A stretch of 58,184 bases of DNA from Thiobacillus sp. (GTDB taxonomy: Bacteria; Pseudomonadota; Gammaproteobacteria; Burkholderiales; Thiobacillaceae): assembly GCA_030692355.1 (NCBI GenBank), contig JAUYCF010000112.1:1-58184 (forward strand), given 5' to 3'. Below, one piece after another: positions 45,533 to 54,645 of the stretch. How positions within the stretch are numbered: position 1 is the stretch's first letter; each line of letters opens with the position of its first letter. Position numbers and translations under genes: made by a program. The notes beneath the pieces are model-generated. The model was not told where the DNA came from. It made no database searches and saw nothing but the letters and a program-made list of their open reading frames with translations.

Positions 45533-45844
45533 TTATGCCGTAATGCCGCCGATTTGCACTTCGGTGAAGTGCTGACGATGGCCCTGGCTCTTGCGATAAT
45601 GCTTGCGACGGCGCATCTTGAAGATCTTGATCTTGTCGCCGCGGGCCTGGTTCAGCACAGTGGCCGTAACCGTGGCGCCGCGAAGCATGGGCGCGCCCAT
45701 CTTGATGTCGGCACCATCGCCTACCATCAATACCTGATCAAAGGTGATCTCGCTGCCGATCTCGCCGTCCAGCTTTTCAATTTTAAGTTTGTCACCGGCG
45801 CTCACGCGATATTGCTTGCCGCCGGTTTTGATGACTGCGTACAT
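45533..45844 (-). CDS. rplU: 50S ribosomal protein L21
   Basis: 103 aa, starting [20 protein letters not shown], with [20 protein letters not shown] at the 23S-binding C-terminus. It is first in the rplU–rpmA–obgE set and divergent from ispB, with about 190 bp of shared promoter region. Confidence 0.98.
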   Translation of the reverse strand: MYAVIKTGGKQYRVSAGDKLKIEKLDGEIGSEITFDQVLMVGDGADIKMGAPMLRGATVTATVLNQARGDKIKIFKMRRRKHYRKSQGHRQHFTEVQIGGITA

Positions 45845-46033
45845 GGGGGGTCTCCAACCAATACGAACCCAGGAAAGCGCAGAAGTTTATCGGTGATGCC
45901 GAAACAAGTCAAACCATTTGGCAGGCTATTTGGAATACGCAGCTCGCGCACATGCCTCGCGTGCACGCATTGCGATGAAAAAGTCCGGCGGGGCTGCTAC
46001 CATTGCGGGCTTATCCAACAACAAGCCTGAATC

Positions 46034-47002
46034 GTGTCCCTGGAGAGCCTGCAATCCTTTCTGGCGGACGACATGCACGCCGTCGATCATGTCATCCGCC
46101 AAAGCCTGTATTCCGACGTGGTGCTGATCCGCCAGGTCTCCGAATACATCATCAACAGCGGCGGCAAGCGCCTGCGCCCTGCGCTGGTGCTGTTGTCGGC
46201 CGGCTGCTTCAACTATTCGGGACGCGCGCATCATGAGCTTGCAGCGGTGGTTGAATTCATCCACACCGCCACCCTGCTGCACGACGACGTGGTCGACGAA
46301 TCGGAACTGCGGCGCGGCCGCGAAACCGCCAATGCCCTGTTCGGCAACGCCGCCAGCGTGCTGGTCGGCGACTTCCTCTATTCGCGCGCCTTCCAGATGA
46401 TGGTGGCGATCGACAACATGGAAGTCATGCGCATCCTGTCCGACGCCACCAACACCATCGCCGAAGGCGAAGTGCTGCAGTTGCTCAACTGCCACGACCC
46501 CGACATCGACGAAGAGAACTACCTGCGCGTCATCCGCTACAAGACCGCCAAGCTGTTCGAAGCCGCGGGCCGCCTGGGCGCCGTCATCGGCGGCGGCACC
46601 GAAGAGGAGAAAGACGCGCTGGGACGCTACGGCATGCACCTCGGCACCGCCTTCCAGCTGATCGACGATGTGCTCGACTACTCCGGCGACTTCCTCAAGA
46701 CCGGCAAGAACATCGGCGACGACCTCGCCGAGGGCAAGCCCACCCTGCCGCTCTTGTACGCGATGAAGCACGGCACCCCGGATCAGGCCGCCAGCATCCG
46801 ACAGGCCATCGAACACGGCGGCCTCTCCGAATTCCAGAGCGTGCTCGCCGCCATCAAGGACACCAATGCCCTGCAATACACGCGCGAAACCGCACAGCGC
46901 GAAAGCCGGATGGCCAATTCAGCAATTTCTTGTCTGGCGGATTCAAATTCCAAGGCAGCTTTGTTACAATTGGCGGCTTTCGCGGTTGACCGAAGTTTCT
47001 GA
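46034..47002 (+). CDS. ispB: Octaprenyl/polyprenyl diphosphate synthase
   Basis: 322 aa. First Asp-rich motif LLHDDVVDESELRRG, second QLIDDVLDYSGD, with YIINSGGKRLRPAL upstream. It makes the isoprenoid side chain of ubiquinone. It starts at GTG 46034 with MSLESLQSF, as in betaproteobacterial homologues. It is divergent from rplU, the usual arrangement. It is followed by tRNA-Pro. Confidence 0.95.
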   Translation: MSLESLQSFLADDMHAVDHVIRQSLYSDVVLIRQVSEYIINSGGKRLRPALVLLSAGCFNYSGRAHHELAAVVEFIHTATLLHDDVVDESELRRGRETANALFGNAASVLVGDFLYSRAFQMMVAIDNMEVMRILSDATNTIAEGEVLQLLNCHDPDIDEENYLRVIRYKTAKLFEAAGRLGAVIGGGTEEEKDALGRYGMHLGTAFQLIDDVLDYSGDFLKTGKNIGDDLAEGKPTLPLLYAMKHGTPDQAASIRQAIEHGGLSEFQSVLAAIKDTNALQYTRETAQRESRMANSAISCLADSNSKAALLQLAAFAVDRSF

Positions 47003-47070
47003 CCGCGCAGTTTTTTGAATTTCCCGGTAGTTCTTCAAAATGGGTTCAACACTGAACCCGCCATCTGCCT

Positions 47071-47148
<78 letters not shown>

Positions 47149-47259
47149 TTTTTTGTCATATCCGTTCGAAGCGCTGCAGTCCAACGCACCCCGGGGATTG
47201 GACATCCATCCGATGGCGATGCTCCGTCATTCCCAAAATGCCATTACCCAAATCCGATC

Positions 47260-47442
47260 ATGCAGCGTGCTCAAGCCCTGATTGTTTCCATCCTGCTCTC
47301 GACCCTGTCGGGGTGTACTGTGGTGACGGTTGCCGATGCTGCGGTCACCGTGGTTGCAACAGGGGTCAAGGTGGCCGCTAAAACAGTCGGAGCCGTTGCC
47401 AATGCGGTGATTCCGGATGAGGACGACGAGAAGAAAGACTGA
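47260..47442 (+). CDS. Small lipoprotein (60 aa)
   Basis: It starts MQRAQALIVSILLSTLSGCT, a lipobox LSGC with Cys19. A short hydrophobic Val/Ala-rich segment (VVTVADAAVTVVATGVKVAA) and an acidic tail (PDEDDEKKD) follow. It matches the pattern of small proteobacterial lipoproteins with a VTVADAAVTVVATGVK core (NF038104-like, from memory). It is anchored in the envelope. The role is unknown. Confidence 0.75.
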   Translation: MQRAQALIVSILLSTLSGCTVVTVADAAVTVVATGVKVAAKTVGAVANAVIPDEDDEKKD

Positions 47443-47512
47443 GTGATGCCATCATGCTGCAATTGCCAGGCGCGAAGCATTCCAAACCTTTCCAATCCAG
47501 CTTACCGGGCGC

Positions 47513-47664
47513 TCATGCCAACGCCTGGCAAAGATATTTCTGAATACCGCTGAACACCTTGCCGATCTCCTCCGGCTTGCCGAGGTCGGCCACGGCATCG
47601 TCGAGTCGTAATATTTCAGGCGCAGCAGCGGCCTCAGCTTCGCCCGGTCGAGTTCCTGTTTACA
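47513..47664 (-). pseudogene. Type I restriction enzyme HsdR, C-terminal remnant with frameshift
   Basis: On the minus strand one frame gives KQELDRAKLRPLLRLKYYDS. A shift near 47600 then gives DDAVADLGKPEEIGKVFSGI and QKYLCQALA before a TGA at 47513. This matches the extreme C-terminus of HsdR (LDRxKLxPLLxLKY… AVADLGxPExIGxVFxxFQxYLY). Stops and the frameshift show it is dead. No hsdM/hsdS is present. The rest of 47443-47721 holds nothing recognisable. Confidence 0.6.
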
Positions 47665-47721
47665 GACCTAATGATTTCAGCATGATCTTGCACTACCAGC
47701 CTGATCAAGTCTGAATCCACA

Positions 47722-48114
47722 TCACGCCCAGTACTTCGCCTTGTCCGGCAGCACCCACCGCACGCCGCCGCGCGGGTCTTCCTTGTCGCCCCGGTAGCGG
47801 GGGATCAAATGAATATGCAGGTGCGGCACGCTCTGGCCGCCGGCCTGGCCGTGGTTGATGCCGATGTTGTAGCCGTCCGGCTGGTGGTACTTGTCGATGA
47901 GATCCCTGGCGTTCGCCAGTGCCTTCAACAGCGCGGCCTGCTCGGCTTCGGTGGCGTCGAACAGGGTGGCGAAGTGGCGGCGCGGGATAATGACGCTATG
48001 GCCGAGCGAGACGGGAAAGCCGTCGCGGTAGACGACGGTCAGATCGTCCTCGGTCATGATGCGGTTGGGATCGAGATGGCAAAAAGGACAGGGTTTGCTG
48101 GTGGGTGCGGTCAT
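47722..48114 (-). CDS. HIT-family nucleotide hydrolase/transferase
   Basis: 130 aa. A zinc-type N-terminal CPFCHLDP and the catalytic histidine triad QSVPHLHIHLIPRYRG. GHSVIIPRRHFATLFD is typical of the Fhit/HIT branch, which hydrolyses dinucleotide polyphosphates or adenylylated substrates. No ribosome site is evident before the ATG at 48112-48114. It is a single gene. Confidence 0.9.
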   Translation of the reverse strand: MTAPTSKPCPFCHLDPNRIMTEDDLTVVYRDGFPVSLGHSVIIPRRHFATLFDATEAEQAALLKALANARDLIDKYHQPDGYNIGINHGQAGGQSVPHLHIHLIPRYRGDKEDPRGGVRWVLPDKAKYWA

Positions 48115-48742
48115 GCCTTGGGCGTGCTCGTGTTGTTTACGGAAAACGGTGATGGTCTGGCGATCCCGGCGCGCATGCCGCCTTGAAAAAAATGCGGGTT
48201 GCGGGCGAAGCGGGTGCGTATGCGCGATCCATCCGGTGGCGATGCATTGCCGCGGTGAGATCGGGTGTCATGCCGGGCACCTTCCTTGCTGTCGTACCGA
48301 GTTTAACTCATGCGGCAGCGGGCTTTCAGGCGGTACCGGTTTCCGCCGGGGCGGGATTTCGGGTTTCGGGGGCATGCCGGCACCCATCGCAAAAAGAAGT
48401 CGTGGCGCCCCATCCGAAGCTGGCAAAGCCTGCAGAGCCGCAGCATGCGATGCCGCATGACCTTCGGGCCAGCCAAGGCGGCGCCTCGAAATCAACCGGT
48501 AAGCCATTGATTCAAAAAATATTATGGATTGCTTCGCGGCACCCGTCCTGACGAGGAATGAATCGTCGTGCATCCAACCGGGCCAGGATTCGGGTAAGGT
48601 GTCACTTCCCGGCATCGACAAAATTGGGTATCTGCCCTGAAGGCACGGAAATTGGTGCATTGCCAGCAAGTGGTTTCTTCAACAATAATCCGAACCGGGT
48701 TTCCCCCCATTCACCCCCTCATCCACCAAGGAGCTTTAAAAC
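48115..48742. other. 628-bp intergenic region
   Basis: No convincing gene. An open frame at 48183-48551 (122 aa) lacks a ribosome site and homology to anything I recognise. The last 60 bp should hold the HU promoter. No repeat of the named families was found here. Confidence 0.4.
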
Positions 48743-49027
48743 ATGAACAGAAAAGAACTCGTCGACGCACTGGCCGCCAAGACCGAATCCACCAAGGCGG
48801 ATGCCGAACGTGCAGTCGGCGCGCTGATCGACATCATCTCGGGCACCCTGAAAAAGGGCGACTCGCTGACGCTGGTCGGCTTTGGCACATTCGAGGTGCG
48901 CAAGCGCGCCGCACGCATGGGCCGCAACCCAAAGACCGGCGAAGAGCTGAAGATCAAGGCCGCCAAGGTCCCCGCATTCAAGCCGGGCGCAACGCTCAAG
49001 GCTGTTGTGAACGGCGTCAAGAAATAA
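48743..49027 (+). CDS. hup: DNA-binding protein HU
   Basis: 94 aa. It starts MNRKELVDALAAKTESTKAD and has the β-arm GRNPKTGEELKIKAAKVPAF. This is the histone-like dimer that bends and compacts DNA. AAGGAG 9 nt before the ATG. Two hairpins follow the gene. Confidence 0.96.
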   Translation: MNRKELVDALAAKTESTKADAERAVGALIDIISGTLKKGDSLTLVGFGTFEVRKRAARMGRNPKTGEELKIKAAKVPAFKPGATLKAVVNGVKK

Positions 49028-49038
49028 GCTTGCCATTG

Positions 49039-49095
49039 AGCTTCCCGTAGCAACGGGAAAGCCTGGCCGGGCACTGCTCATGCGGCAGTGCCCGG
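49039..49095 (+). terminator. Two hairpins after hup
   Basis: CTTCCCGT / ACGGGAAAG at 49040-49061 and CCGGGCACTGC / GCAGTGCCCGG at 49067-49095. Neither has a clear T tract, so termination is probable but not certain. Confidence 0.5.
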
Positions 49096-49280
49096 TGCAA
49101 CACCCCTCCATCGATCACAAAAAATACAGCCGCGATCTTGAGGCGATGCGATATCGCATGCAGACATCGTGCGCCCAATCTGCGCCCACGACATGGTTCG
49201 CTGCCCGAATTGACACAAAATCCGTAAGGATTTCAAAGCGGTCGATGCGGCTAGAATGGCGTCTTTGCGCAGGAGTTCCC

Positions 49281-49532
49281 ATGTCCGAACCCGTTGTGTA
49301 TGACCGCAATCCCGCCGAACTCGAGCTTGAACCCGGCGAATACTGGTGGTGCTCGTGCGGCCGCTCGATGACGCAACCGTTCTGCGACGGCTCGCACGAA
49401 GGTACCGACATGGAACCGATGTCGATCGTCATCGCAGAAAAAACCACGGTGTGGCTGTGCAACTGCAAGCACACCCAGAGCAAGCCGTTCTGCGACGGCT
49501 CGCATAACGACCTGCCCGACGATATTTTCTGA
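49281..49532 (+). CDS. Double-CDGSH iron-sulfur protein
   Basis: 83 aa with two CDGSH (mitoNEET-type) motifs: WCSCGRSMTQPFCDGSHEG and LCNCKHTQSKPFCDGSHND. Each supplies three Cys and one His for a [2Fe-2S] cluster. It is a small soluble redox or cluster-transfer protein. AGGAG before ATG 49281 fixes the start; the frame's longer extension to 49080 is not supported. Confidence 0.93.
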   Translation: MSEPVVYDRNPAELELEPGEYWWCSCGRSMTQPFCDGSHEGTDMEPMSIVIAEKTTVWLCNCKHTQSKPFCDGSHNDLPDDIF

Positions 49533-49811
49533 GTCGCCCTACCCACCCCGTTGGATCCACCCCGGCCAGCTCAACGAGATCAGGGCGGCATAACCTCGAC
49601 CTTCTCCAAACACGCCCACAAAGCCCCTACCGATCCTGGGCTGGGATCATGGCCTGGAGACCCGTCTGATTTCTTTAGGCATTGCGTCTGAAATCCCGGG
49701 GCAGTTCAGGCCCATACTTCTCATGGCACCCACCAGTAACGCACGATGTGGAAAAAGATCGGCGCCGAGAAGCTGAGCAGCGAATCAGGGGACAGACACA
49801 ATGCTGTTCAC
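49533..49811. other. Intergenic region with IS-border-like sequence
   Basis: No gene was seen. The right end reads AATCAGGGGACAGACACAAT, similar to borders next to IS4-type elements. A related AATCAGAGGACAGACCACGG lies at 53539, so this may be the outer end of the decayed IS that follows. Confidence 0.35.
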
Positions 49812-50260
49812 TTAACAATCACCGGTGTCCAGTCCTGACGGATATTCATAATTTCATCGCCCTTGCGCAGCGGATGTAGCTTGGTTCGTCGCTTGACCAC
49901 GCGAGGATTTGGTCGTCCTTTTGGACTGGTCAGCCTGCCGCTGGCTGCGGCTTCAATCAACGCCAACCACCACTTCTGGAAGCCCTCTGGGGGGAACGGC
50001 GCCGCTGTCTGGGAGTTTGCGGCGGATCAATGACAGGCTGTGTTTGAAGCTGAGCGTATCAGGCGTTCGCTGGCGTGAGAGCGCTGCCTCCAGCATCAGT
50101 TTGCGCACCACATGGTGGGCTAACAACAACCCCCAGAACTCCTGGCGCACCAACTCTGGCGTTTTGCTACGCAGCACAATGTCTGCGCCTTTGAGCGTGG
50201 TCTTGATTTCGGCAAATGCGGTCTCGATGCTCCATCGCTGAAAAGGGCCATTCAGCATAA
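49812..50260 (-). pseudogene. IS4-family transposase remnant (C-terminal part, frameshifted)
   Basis: On the minus strand FQRWSIETAFAEIKTTLKGA, then ELVRQEFWGLLLAHHVVRKL, match the C-terminal catalytic region of IS4 transposases (YREK-type motif, altered). A shift near 49980 continues with LALIEAAASGRLTSPKGRPN and the C-terminus IMNIRQDWTPVIVK before the TAA at 49812. The first two thirds of the gene are absent. It is non-functional. Confidence 0.75.
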
Positions 50261-50324
50261 GGAAGCTTTAATGCTAGACCTGACCCCTGCTCCGCTATGA
50301 CCCCTGCTCCGCATTTGTCATAAC

Positions 50325-52400
50325 TCAGGGATCAATCAGGGTTACCGTTGCCGTTGCAGCGCCGCCTTTTCCATCCGAAATGGTGTAGCTGAAGCTGGTG
50401 CTGAGGAAGGCGGTTTCAGGGGTGAAGATCAGGTTGCCGTTCCCTTGGGAGATCGATCCAGTGTCCGGCTGGGTGTATGACACGATGCTCAGCGCATCGC
50501 CATCCGGATCGCGATCGTTCGCCAGCACGTCAAGCAACGTGTTCCTGGTGGACGGAACGACAAAGGTGTCATTCATCGCAATCGGGAGCTGGTTGACGGC
50601 CTGGACGGTTATCGTGACCTGTGCGCTACTGCTCGCGCCCTCCGGGTCGGCTATCGTATAGGAGAAAGTATCCTGTCCAATGAAGCCGGGCGCTGGGGTG
50701 TAACTGACCCTGCTGCCGCTGATGCTGGCGCTGCCGTGGGCGGGCGGTGTGACCGAAGTGATGGTCAGCTCATCCTGATCCGGGTCGCTATCGTTGGCTA
50801 GCACGTCCAGCATCGCCGTTTCGCCACGATTGGCCGTAAAGGCATCCGCCTGGGCGACAGGCGCGCGGTTGACATACTGTTTATCGCCGCTTGCTACACT
50901 AATCTCGCTGTCCTGCTGGCGATAAACGTCCACACTCTGTTTGTGTGGCGTAGTGTTGTGCAAGGCACGACGCAACCACGCGGGTTCGCTGTCGATGTAT
51001 TCGCGTACCCATTCCACCTTGGCGGGCTTCGCCGCTTTGGGTTCTGGGGTCGGTTCTGGGGTCGGTTCGGGAGGCGGAGCGGTGGCCGCTACAGTTTTTT
51101 CGGTGACACTGATGAACTCAAGGTCTACCCGCCGATTTTTTTGGCGTGAGTCCCCCGTGTTGGGGTAGCGTGGCTCGGTTTCTCCCTTGCCTTCTACAAT
51201 CATTACTTCATCGGGAAGTTTGCCGGTTTCGACCAGATATTTCTTCACCGCCAGCGCGCGCATCTCGGAAAGTTTCTGGTTGTGCTCATCGGAGCCCAGA
51301 TCGCAGGTGTGGCCAATGAGGCGGATGTTGCCGGTGTATCCCACCGAGCGAAGCGTCGTGATGACCGCGTCGAGAGCGGCCGTGGCTTCGGGCGTCAGCT
51401 GGGATTTGTCAAGTTCGAAGAATGCATCGGAAAGCATGGTGGCAGTGGTTTTCACCATCTGCTTTTCGCCTTTAGGCGCGTTTTCAGCAGCAGGGCGGAT
51501 CGTTGCCGCAGTCGCTTGTGTGGTTACGTCCTCCGGCTGGGTCTGGGCTTCAACCAGACGATAGGGGCGTTCCGGACGATGGCTCTTTCCACCCAGTTCA
51601 TGGCGGTACATAAGATAAAGGCGCTGGTCGCTGCGATTCTGTTCCAGTGCCCCGGATTTTTGATAAGCCTCAGCATTAACCGAGAAGCTGTGCGGCGTGT
51701 TGGCGATGAATTTTTCCATCATCACGGACAGGGTGGTCTGGTGGTTTGAGTCCTTTCCCCATTCGTAATCCAGGCCCCCACTCAGGCGGATGAGGGATTC
51801 GTTGTAATAGCGCCCAATGCGTGCCCCCACACCGTAGTCATAGGGCCGTTCATAAAGGTGCAAATAGGTCGTGGTGGCAATGTTCTGGGTGTACTGGCGC
51901 CCATCCAGCTCGGTGCCAAAAACCGTATCGCTCACGGTCGAGACTGTATCGCCGATAGCGCGCCGACCGGTCAGCGCCGTGGAAACATAAGCGCCGAAAA
52001 ACAGGTTTTCCTGTTCAACCCCCCCGCCCAGTGTGAGTTTCTGGTCATGTTGAATGTTCTGGTCCACAGCCGCGAAAAACTTGCGCACGCTCTGGCTGGT
52101 TGGCTTTCCCTTTGCGCCGTCCTGCGTCCAGTGGTAGTTCAGTTTAAGCCCACCCGCCGACCCGCTGGCCCATGCCTCGCCGATCCACGCGGCCAGACTG
52201 TCTTCCGAGAAGACCCAATACGCCTCGCCACGAAGCTTGGTCTTGCTGTCATAACCGATGCCGATGCGTCCGTTGCTGCCGACGTAGGCAAGATCCCCTC
52301 CCTCGGTCTGCTGCTCAAGTCGTTCCGCCGCAGTGACGAAAGGAGAAGCAATCGCCAGTCCGGCGGCGACAAGGGCAAGATGGGATTTTTTGATATTCAT
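50325..52400 (-). CDS. Outer-membrane protein: β-barrel–OmpA–cadherin-like repeats
   Basis: About 691 aa. Signal peptide MNIKKSHLALVAAGLAIASP. A barrel-like region (about 30-280, alternating GRIGIGYDSKTKLRGEAYWV-type strands) is followed by an OmpA peptidoglycan-binding domain (about 330-450: FELDKSQLTPEATAALDAVI, NTGDSRQKNRRVDLEF). A Pro-Glu repeat linker (PEPTPEPTPEP) leads to two tandem Big_9/cadherin-like domains (about 520-690), each with a VLANDSDPDQDEL-type Ca-binding motif. It probably anchors to the cell wall and displays Ig-like modules. The start at 52400 is chosen by the signal peptide. A second domain that ends at TLIDP is unusual; the protein may be truncated. Confidence 0.8.
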   Translation of the reverse strand: MNIKKSHLALVAAGLAIASPFVTAAERLEQQTEGGDLAYVGSNGRIGIGYDSKTKLRGEAYWVFSEDSLAAWIGEAWASGSAGGLKLNYHWTQDGAKGKPTSQSVRKFFAAVDQNIQHDQKLTLGGGVEQENLFFGAYVSTALTGRRAIGDTVSTVSDTVFGTELDGRQYTQNIATTTYLHLYERPYDYGVGARIGRYYNESLIRLSGGLDYEWGKDSNHQTTLSVMMEKFIANTPHSFSVNAEAYQKSGALEQNRSDQRLYLMYRHELGGKSHRPERPYRLVEAQTQPEDVTTQATAATIRPAAENAPKGEKQMVKTTATMLSDAFFELDKSQLTPEATAALDAVITTLRSVGYTGNIRLIGHTCDLGSDEHNQKLSEMRALAVKKYLVETGKLPDEVMIVEGKGETEPRYPNTGDSRQKNRRVDLEFISVTEKTVAATAPPPEPTPEPTPEPKAAKPAKVEWVREYIDSEPAWLRRALHNTTPHKQSVDVYRQQDSEISVASGDKQYVNRAPVAQADAFTANRGETAMLDVLANDSDPDQDELTITSVTPPAHGSASISGSRVSYTPAPGFIGQDTFSYTIADPEGASSSAQVTITVQAVNQLPIAMNDTFVVPSTRNTLLDVLANDRDPDGDALSIVSYTQPDTGSISQGNGNLIFTPETAFLSTSFSYTISDGKGGAATATVTLIDP

Positions 52401-52749
52401 AAACACTGCTGTCCGGTTACAACGATGGGTTGAGTCACTTAAGGTCAAGAACGGTAAGGGATTCAGGGTGAATGGCGATGTGGATTTTAAATGTAAAACG
52501 GAATTCCGCGCGATTGTCTGGGGTAGCGTACCCGCAGCAGCACGATTATTTTCCTTGCCCGGCTATGAATATCGTGTCTGAGCCTGGCCCCTTTGATTAA
52601 GTGCGTGGCGTCCATTTGAGCCCTGCCCCTTGATTCACTGTGCCAGTGTTACCTCAATGAGCCGTTGACCCCTTTAGCTCACGCCACCCCGGCCCCGACC
52701 GGAAAAACAAACGGGGTCAGTTCACCCCTTTTGATCAGCGGGCAAAAAA
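52401..52749. other. Intergenic region with decayed repeat fragments
   Basis: No gene. Several scattered GCCCCTTTGATTAA and GACCCCTTTAGCTCA pieces recall IS-flanking sequence. The promoter of the outer-membrane protein gene should lie near 52401-52500. Confidence 0.35.
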
Positions 52750-53436
52750 TCAGGGCTCGATAACGAGAGGATTTTCTTCGCTGACCTTGCCAAGAAAGTA
52801 ATTCAAAAGCAGCTTGTGGTCCCTGGATAAATTCTCGAAAGACAAACCGATCTTGCGCTGCCCGTCGTCCCCGGGCGTATTGTGGCAAAGCTTCGTCACG
52901 AGGTTCAGATTGCAGCGTTCGCCTTCGACCTCGATCGGAAACGCCAATTCGAAAAGGCTGCCAATAACTCCCAGGGAACGGGGGGATAAAACCATGGCAC
53001 CGTCGACGCTCAGATCGATGATGGAGACCTGAAGCGGATTGTTCTCGCCCCGCGGCGAAATCGTCCCAGGCAAAGCGGTTTTCATACGCATCGTTTTGCG
53101 CACCTTCTTCGCTTTTACCGTAGCCGGGTAAGCAAAGAGCGCATGGGCAAAAGGTGCCTTGAAGACATTCAAGGCCGGCGAAGTGAAGGAGAAATCGCTC
53201 TGACCCGTGAAGCCTTGAATCAGGTATTCCTCGCCAATGGCGATTTCCGTCTTGAGGCTGTCCATGCCGCTGGGCGTCAACATCACGCCCTTGCCTTCGA
53301 TGGCCGCGACGAATTGCGCCTCGTGCACCGTGGCGCCCGCGCCCGTTCTCTGAATTTTCAGAAAAAGCCCCGGGCGCAATCGCAAGGTTTTAAGGCTTAC
53401 TTCAAGCAGCGGATCGCTATTTGAATCATCAGACAT
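52750..53436 (-). CDS. PilZ-domain c-di-GMP receptor (YcgR-like)
   Basis: 228 aa. The N-terminal YcgR-like β-domain (about 10-110) is followed by a PilZ domain with the c-di-GMP-binding RxxxR in KVRKTMRMKTALPG and the D/NxSxxG box in IIDLSVDGAMV. Such proteins read c-di-GMP and slow flagella or adjust surface structures. It is the only effector in the window to match four c-di-GMP enzymes. A GAGG lies upstream of the ATG. It is a single gene. Confidence 0.85.
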   Translation of the reverse strand: MSDDSNSDPLLEVSLKTLRLRPGLFLKIQRTGAGATVHEAQFVAAIEGKGVMLTPSGMDSLKTEIAIGEEYLIQGFTGQSDFSFTSPALNVFKAPFAHALFAYPATVKAKKVRKTMRMKTALPGTISPRGENNPLQVSIIDLSVDGAMVLSPRSLGVIGSLFELAFPIEVEGERCNLNLVTKLCHNTPGDDGQRKIGLSFENLSRDHKLLLNYFLGKVSEENPLVIEP

Positions 53437-53603
53437 TGGAGGCCTCTTTGAAACGCAATTAAAGGAAGACTGGCTCCTTAACGGGCTGCTGACAGCGATC
53501 TTGAGACAGCCGTGCGCGCCCTCACTTGCTCACTTGGGAATCAGAGGACAGACCACGGTTTCGACAGCACCGAAAGATCTCATCACGCAAAATCGTCTGT
53601 CCC
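53437..53603. other. Intergenic region with a REP/IS-border fragment
   Basis: AATCAGAGGACAGACCACGG and ATCGTCTGTCCCCTATTG face each other as an imperfect inverted pair (53539-53606). This is typical of a short REP or IS-end remnant. Confidence 0.4.
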
Positions 53604-53894
53604 CTATTGTTCAGATTCGTTGCTCTGTGCACAGGGATGCTTCGATGAATCCCGGTATCCAATGGAAGCAGATGTAATGCAGGCCAAGCTGAATTCCGGG
53701 CGCCCCGATTCCCTGGAAACATCAACAATGGCATATACCGTGGCGTCTGATCTCACGGAAAACTCATAGCGAATGGGCACTTGCCCGACGACTACGGCCG
53801 GGTGTACCTCAAACGTCTCGCCGACAGCTTGAATCACGGCCGGATTCGAGACATACCCGGCCAGATCAAGCGGGGCGATACCGAAGCCCGGCAT
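53604..53894 (-). CDS. Hypothetical protein downstream of hicAB (96 aa)
   Basis: It starts MPGFGIAPLDLAGYVSNPAV. The sequence looks natural, with TVYAIVDVSRESGRPEFSLA and CITSASIGYRDSSKHPCAQ, including two Cys. It has no signal peptide. It follows the 96-aa gene at 53913 after 18 bp on the same strand, so it is probably the last gene of the hicAB transcript. The C-terminus overlaps a repeat fragment and may be altered. The family is not recognised. Confidence 0.5.
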   Translation of the reverse strand: MPGFGIAPLDLAGYVSNPAVIQAVGETFEVHPAVVVGQVPIRYEFSVRSDATVYAIVDVSRESGRPEFSLACITSASIGYRDSSKHPCAQSNESEQ

Positions 53895-53912
53895 TGCCTG
53901 TGCCGTCCGTGT

Positions 53913-54203
53913 TCAGTCTTTCCTCTTACCGACAGCTCGTGGCTTGCTTGCTTTCTTCGCCCCAGAATATGGGTTGACCTCTGCTGCATCCACTGTATTA
54001 GTCGCATGAACCTCCACTTTATTAAGGCCCACTCTTGCAAGGCTAACAATGGCGCTAGGCAGCGTTTGCTCAGGCGTTGGCCCCATCATCCCTAATCCGA
54101 ACTGAAACTCCAGGTTCAGGGCATAAATGCCCTCATGGAGATCGTTGTGTTTAATCAGGATTTCAGTGAGATCCCTGGCTGAATACATGGGTTGTTGCGA
54201 CAT
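53913..54203 (-). CDS. Hypothetical protein overlapping hicB (96 aa)
   Basis: It starts MSQQPMYSARDLTEILIKHN and has LNLEFQFGLGMMGPTPEQTL and a basic Lys-rich tail ending VGKRKD. It overlaps the hicB 3' end by 41 bp in another frame, with GGAGAACAGGC upstream, which supports real translation. No domain is recognised. It could be an added component of the toxin–antitoxin operon, but nothing in the sequence proves it. Confidence 0.6.
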   Translation of the reverse strand: MSQQPMYSARDLTEILIKHNDLHEGIYALNLEFQFGLGMMGPTPEQTLPSAIVSLARVGLNKVEVHATNTVDAAEVNPYSGAKKASKPRAVGKRKD

Positions 54204-54645
54204 TGCCTGTTCTCCATTCTGACGGACCCTCAATAGAGGTATCGATTGTGCCAATACCGTCCCGAACGATGGTGACGTTGAAAGTATTGTGGGTGGCTGC
54301 GTGATCGTCTACGCCTGCCACCATCGCGCGGATAGCGTCGCGCACGAACTCGTTCAGCTTCATACCACGCTCCACGGCTGCCATAGCTGCATCACGATGC
54401 AGATCGGGCCCGATTCGAATGTTGAAGGTTCCACTGTATGGTTTGTTGGGCGAGCGGCCAGTCTGCTCGCAAAACGCCAGATACCCGTCCACAGCTTCCA
54501 GGAAAGCGGTCTTAATCTCAGAGACAGAGGAACCGTCATACTGAATCAAACTATCGATGTGCAGCACCTTGCCGAACAGCAAATCGTCTTCCTTGCTGTA
54601 TTCGATCGTTCCCTGATAGCCTTTGTATTCGAGAAGATCACTCAT
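54163..54645 (-). CDS. hicB: HicB-family antitoxin
   Basis: About 160 aa. The N-terminal HicB fold (YKGYQGTIEYSKEDDLLFGK and FLEAVDGYLAFCEQTG) is followed by a ribbon-helix-helix domain (FNIRIGPDLHRDAAMAAVER, MKLNEFVRDAIRAM). It neutralises HicA and represses the operon by DNA binding. A further 40-residue tail (NTFNVTIVRDGIGTIDTSIE…) goes beyond the RHH. ATG 54645 overlaps the hicA stop by 8 bp. Confidence 0.85.
   Translation of the reverse strand: MSDLLEYKGYQGTIEYSKEDDLLFGKVLHIDSLIQYDGSSVSEIKTAFLEAVDGYLAFCEQTGRSPNKPYSGTFNIRIGPDLHRDAAMAAVERGMKLNEFVRDAIRAMVAGVDDHAATHNTFNVTIVRDGIGTIDTSIEGPSEWRTGNVATTHVFSQGSH

Noticed and set aside
47026..47060. Short hairpin GGGTTCAACACTGAACCC before tRNA-Pro as a terminator of ispB
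   Set aside because: The stem is short and lacks a T tract; not listed as a feature.
48183..48551. 122-aa open frame between the HIT and HU genes
   Set aside because: No ribosome site, uneven composition and no recognisable motif; kept only as an intergenic note.
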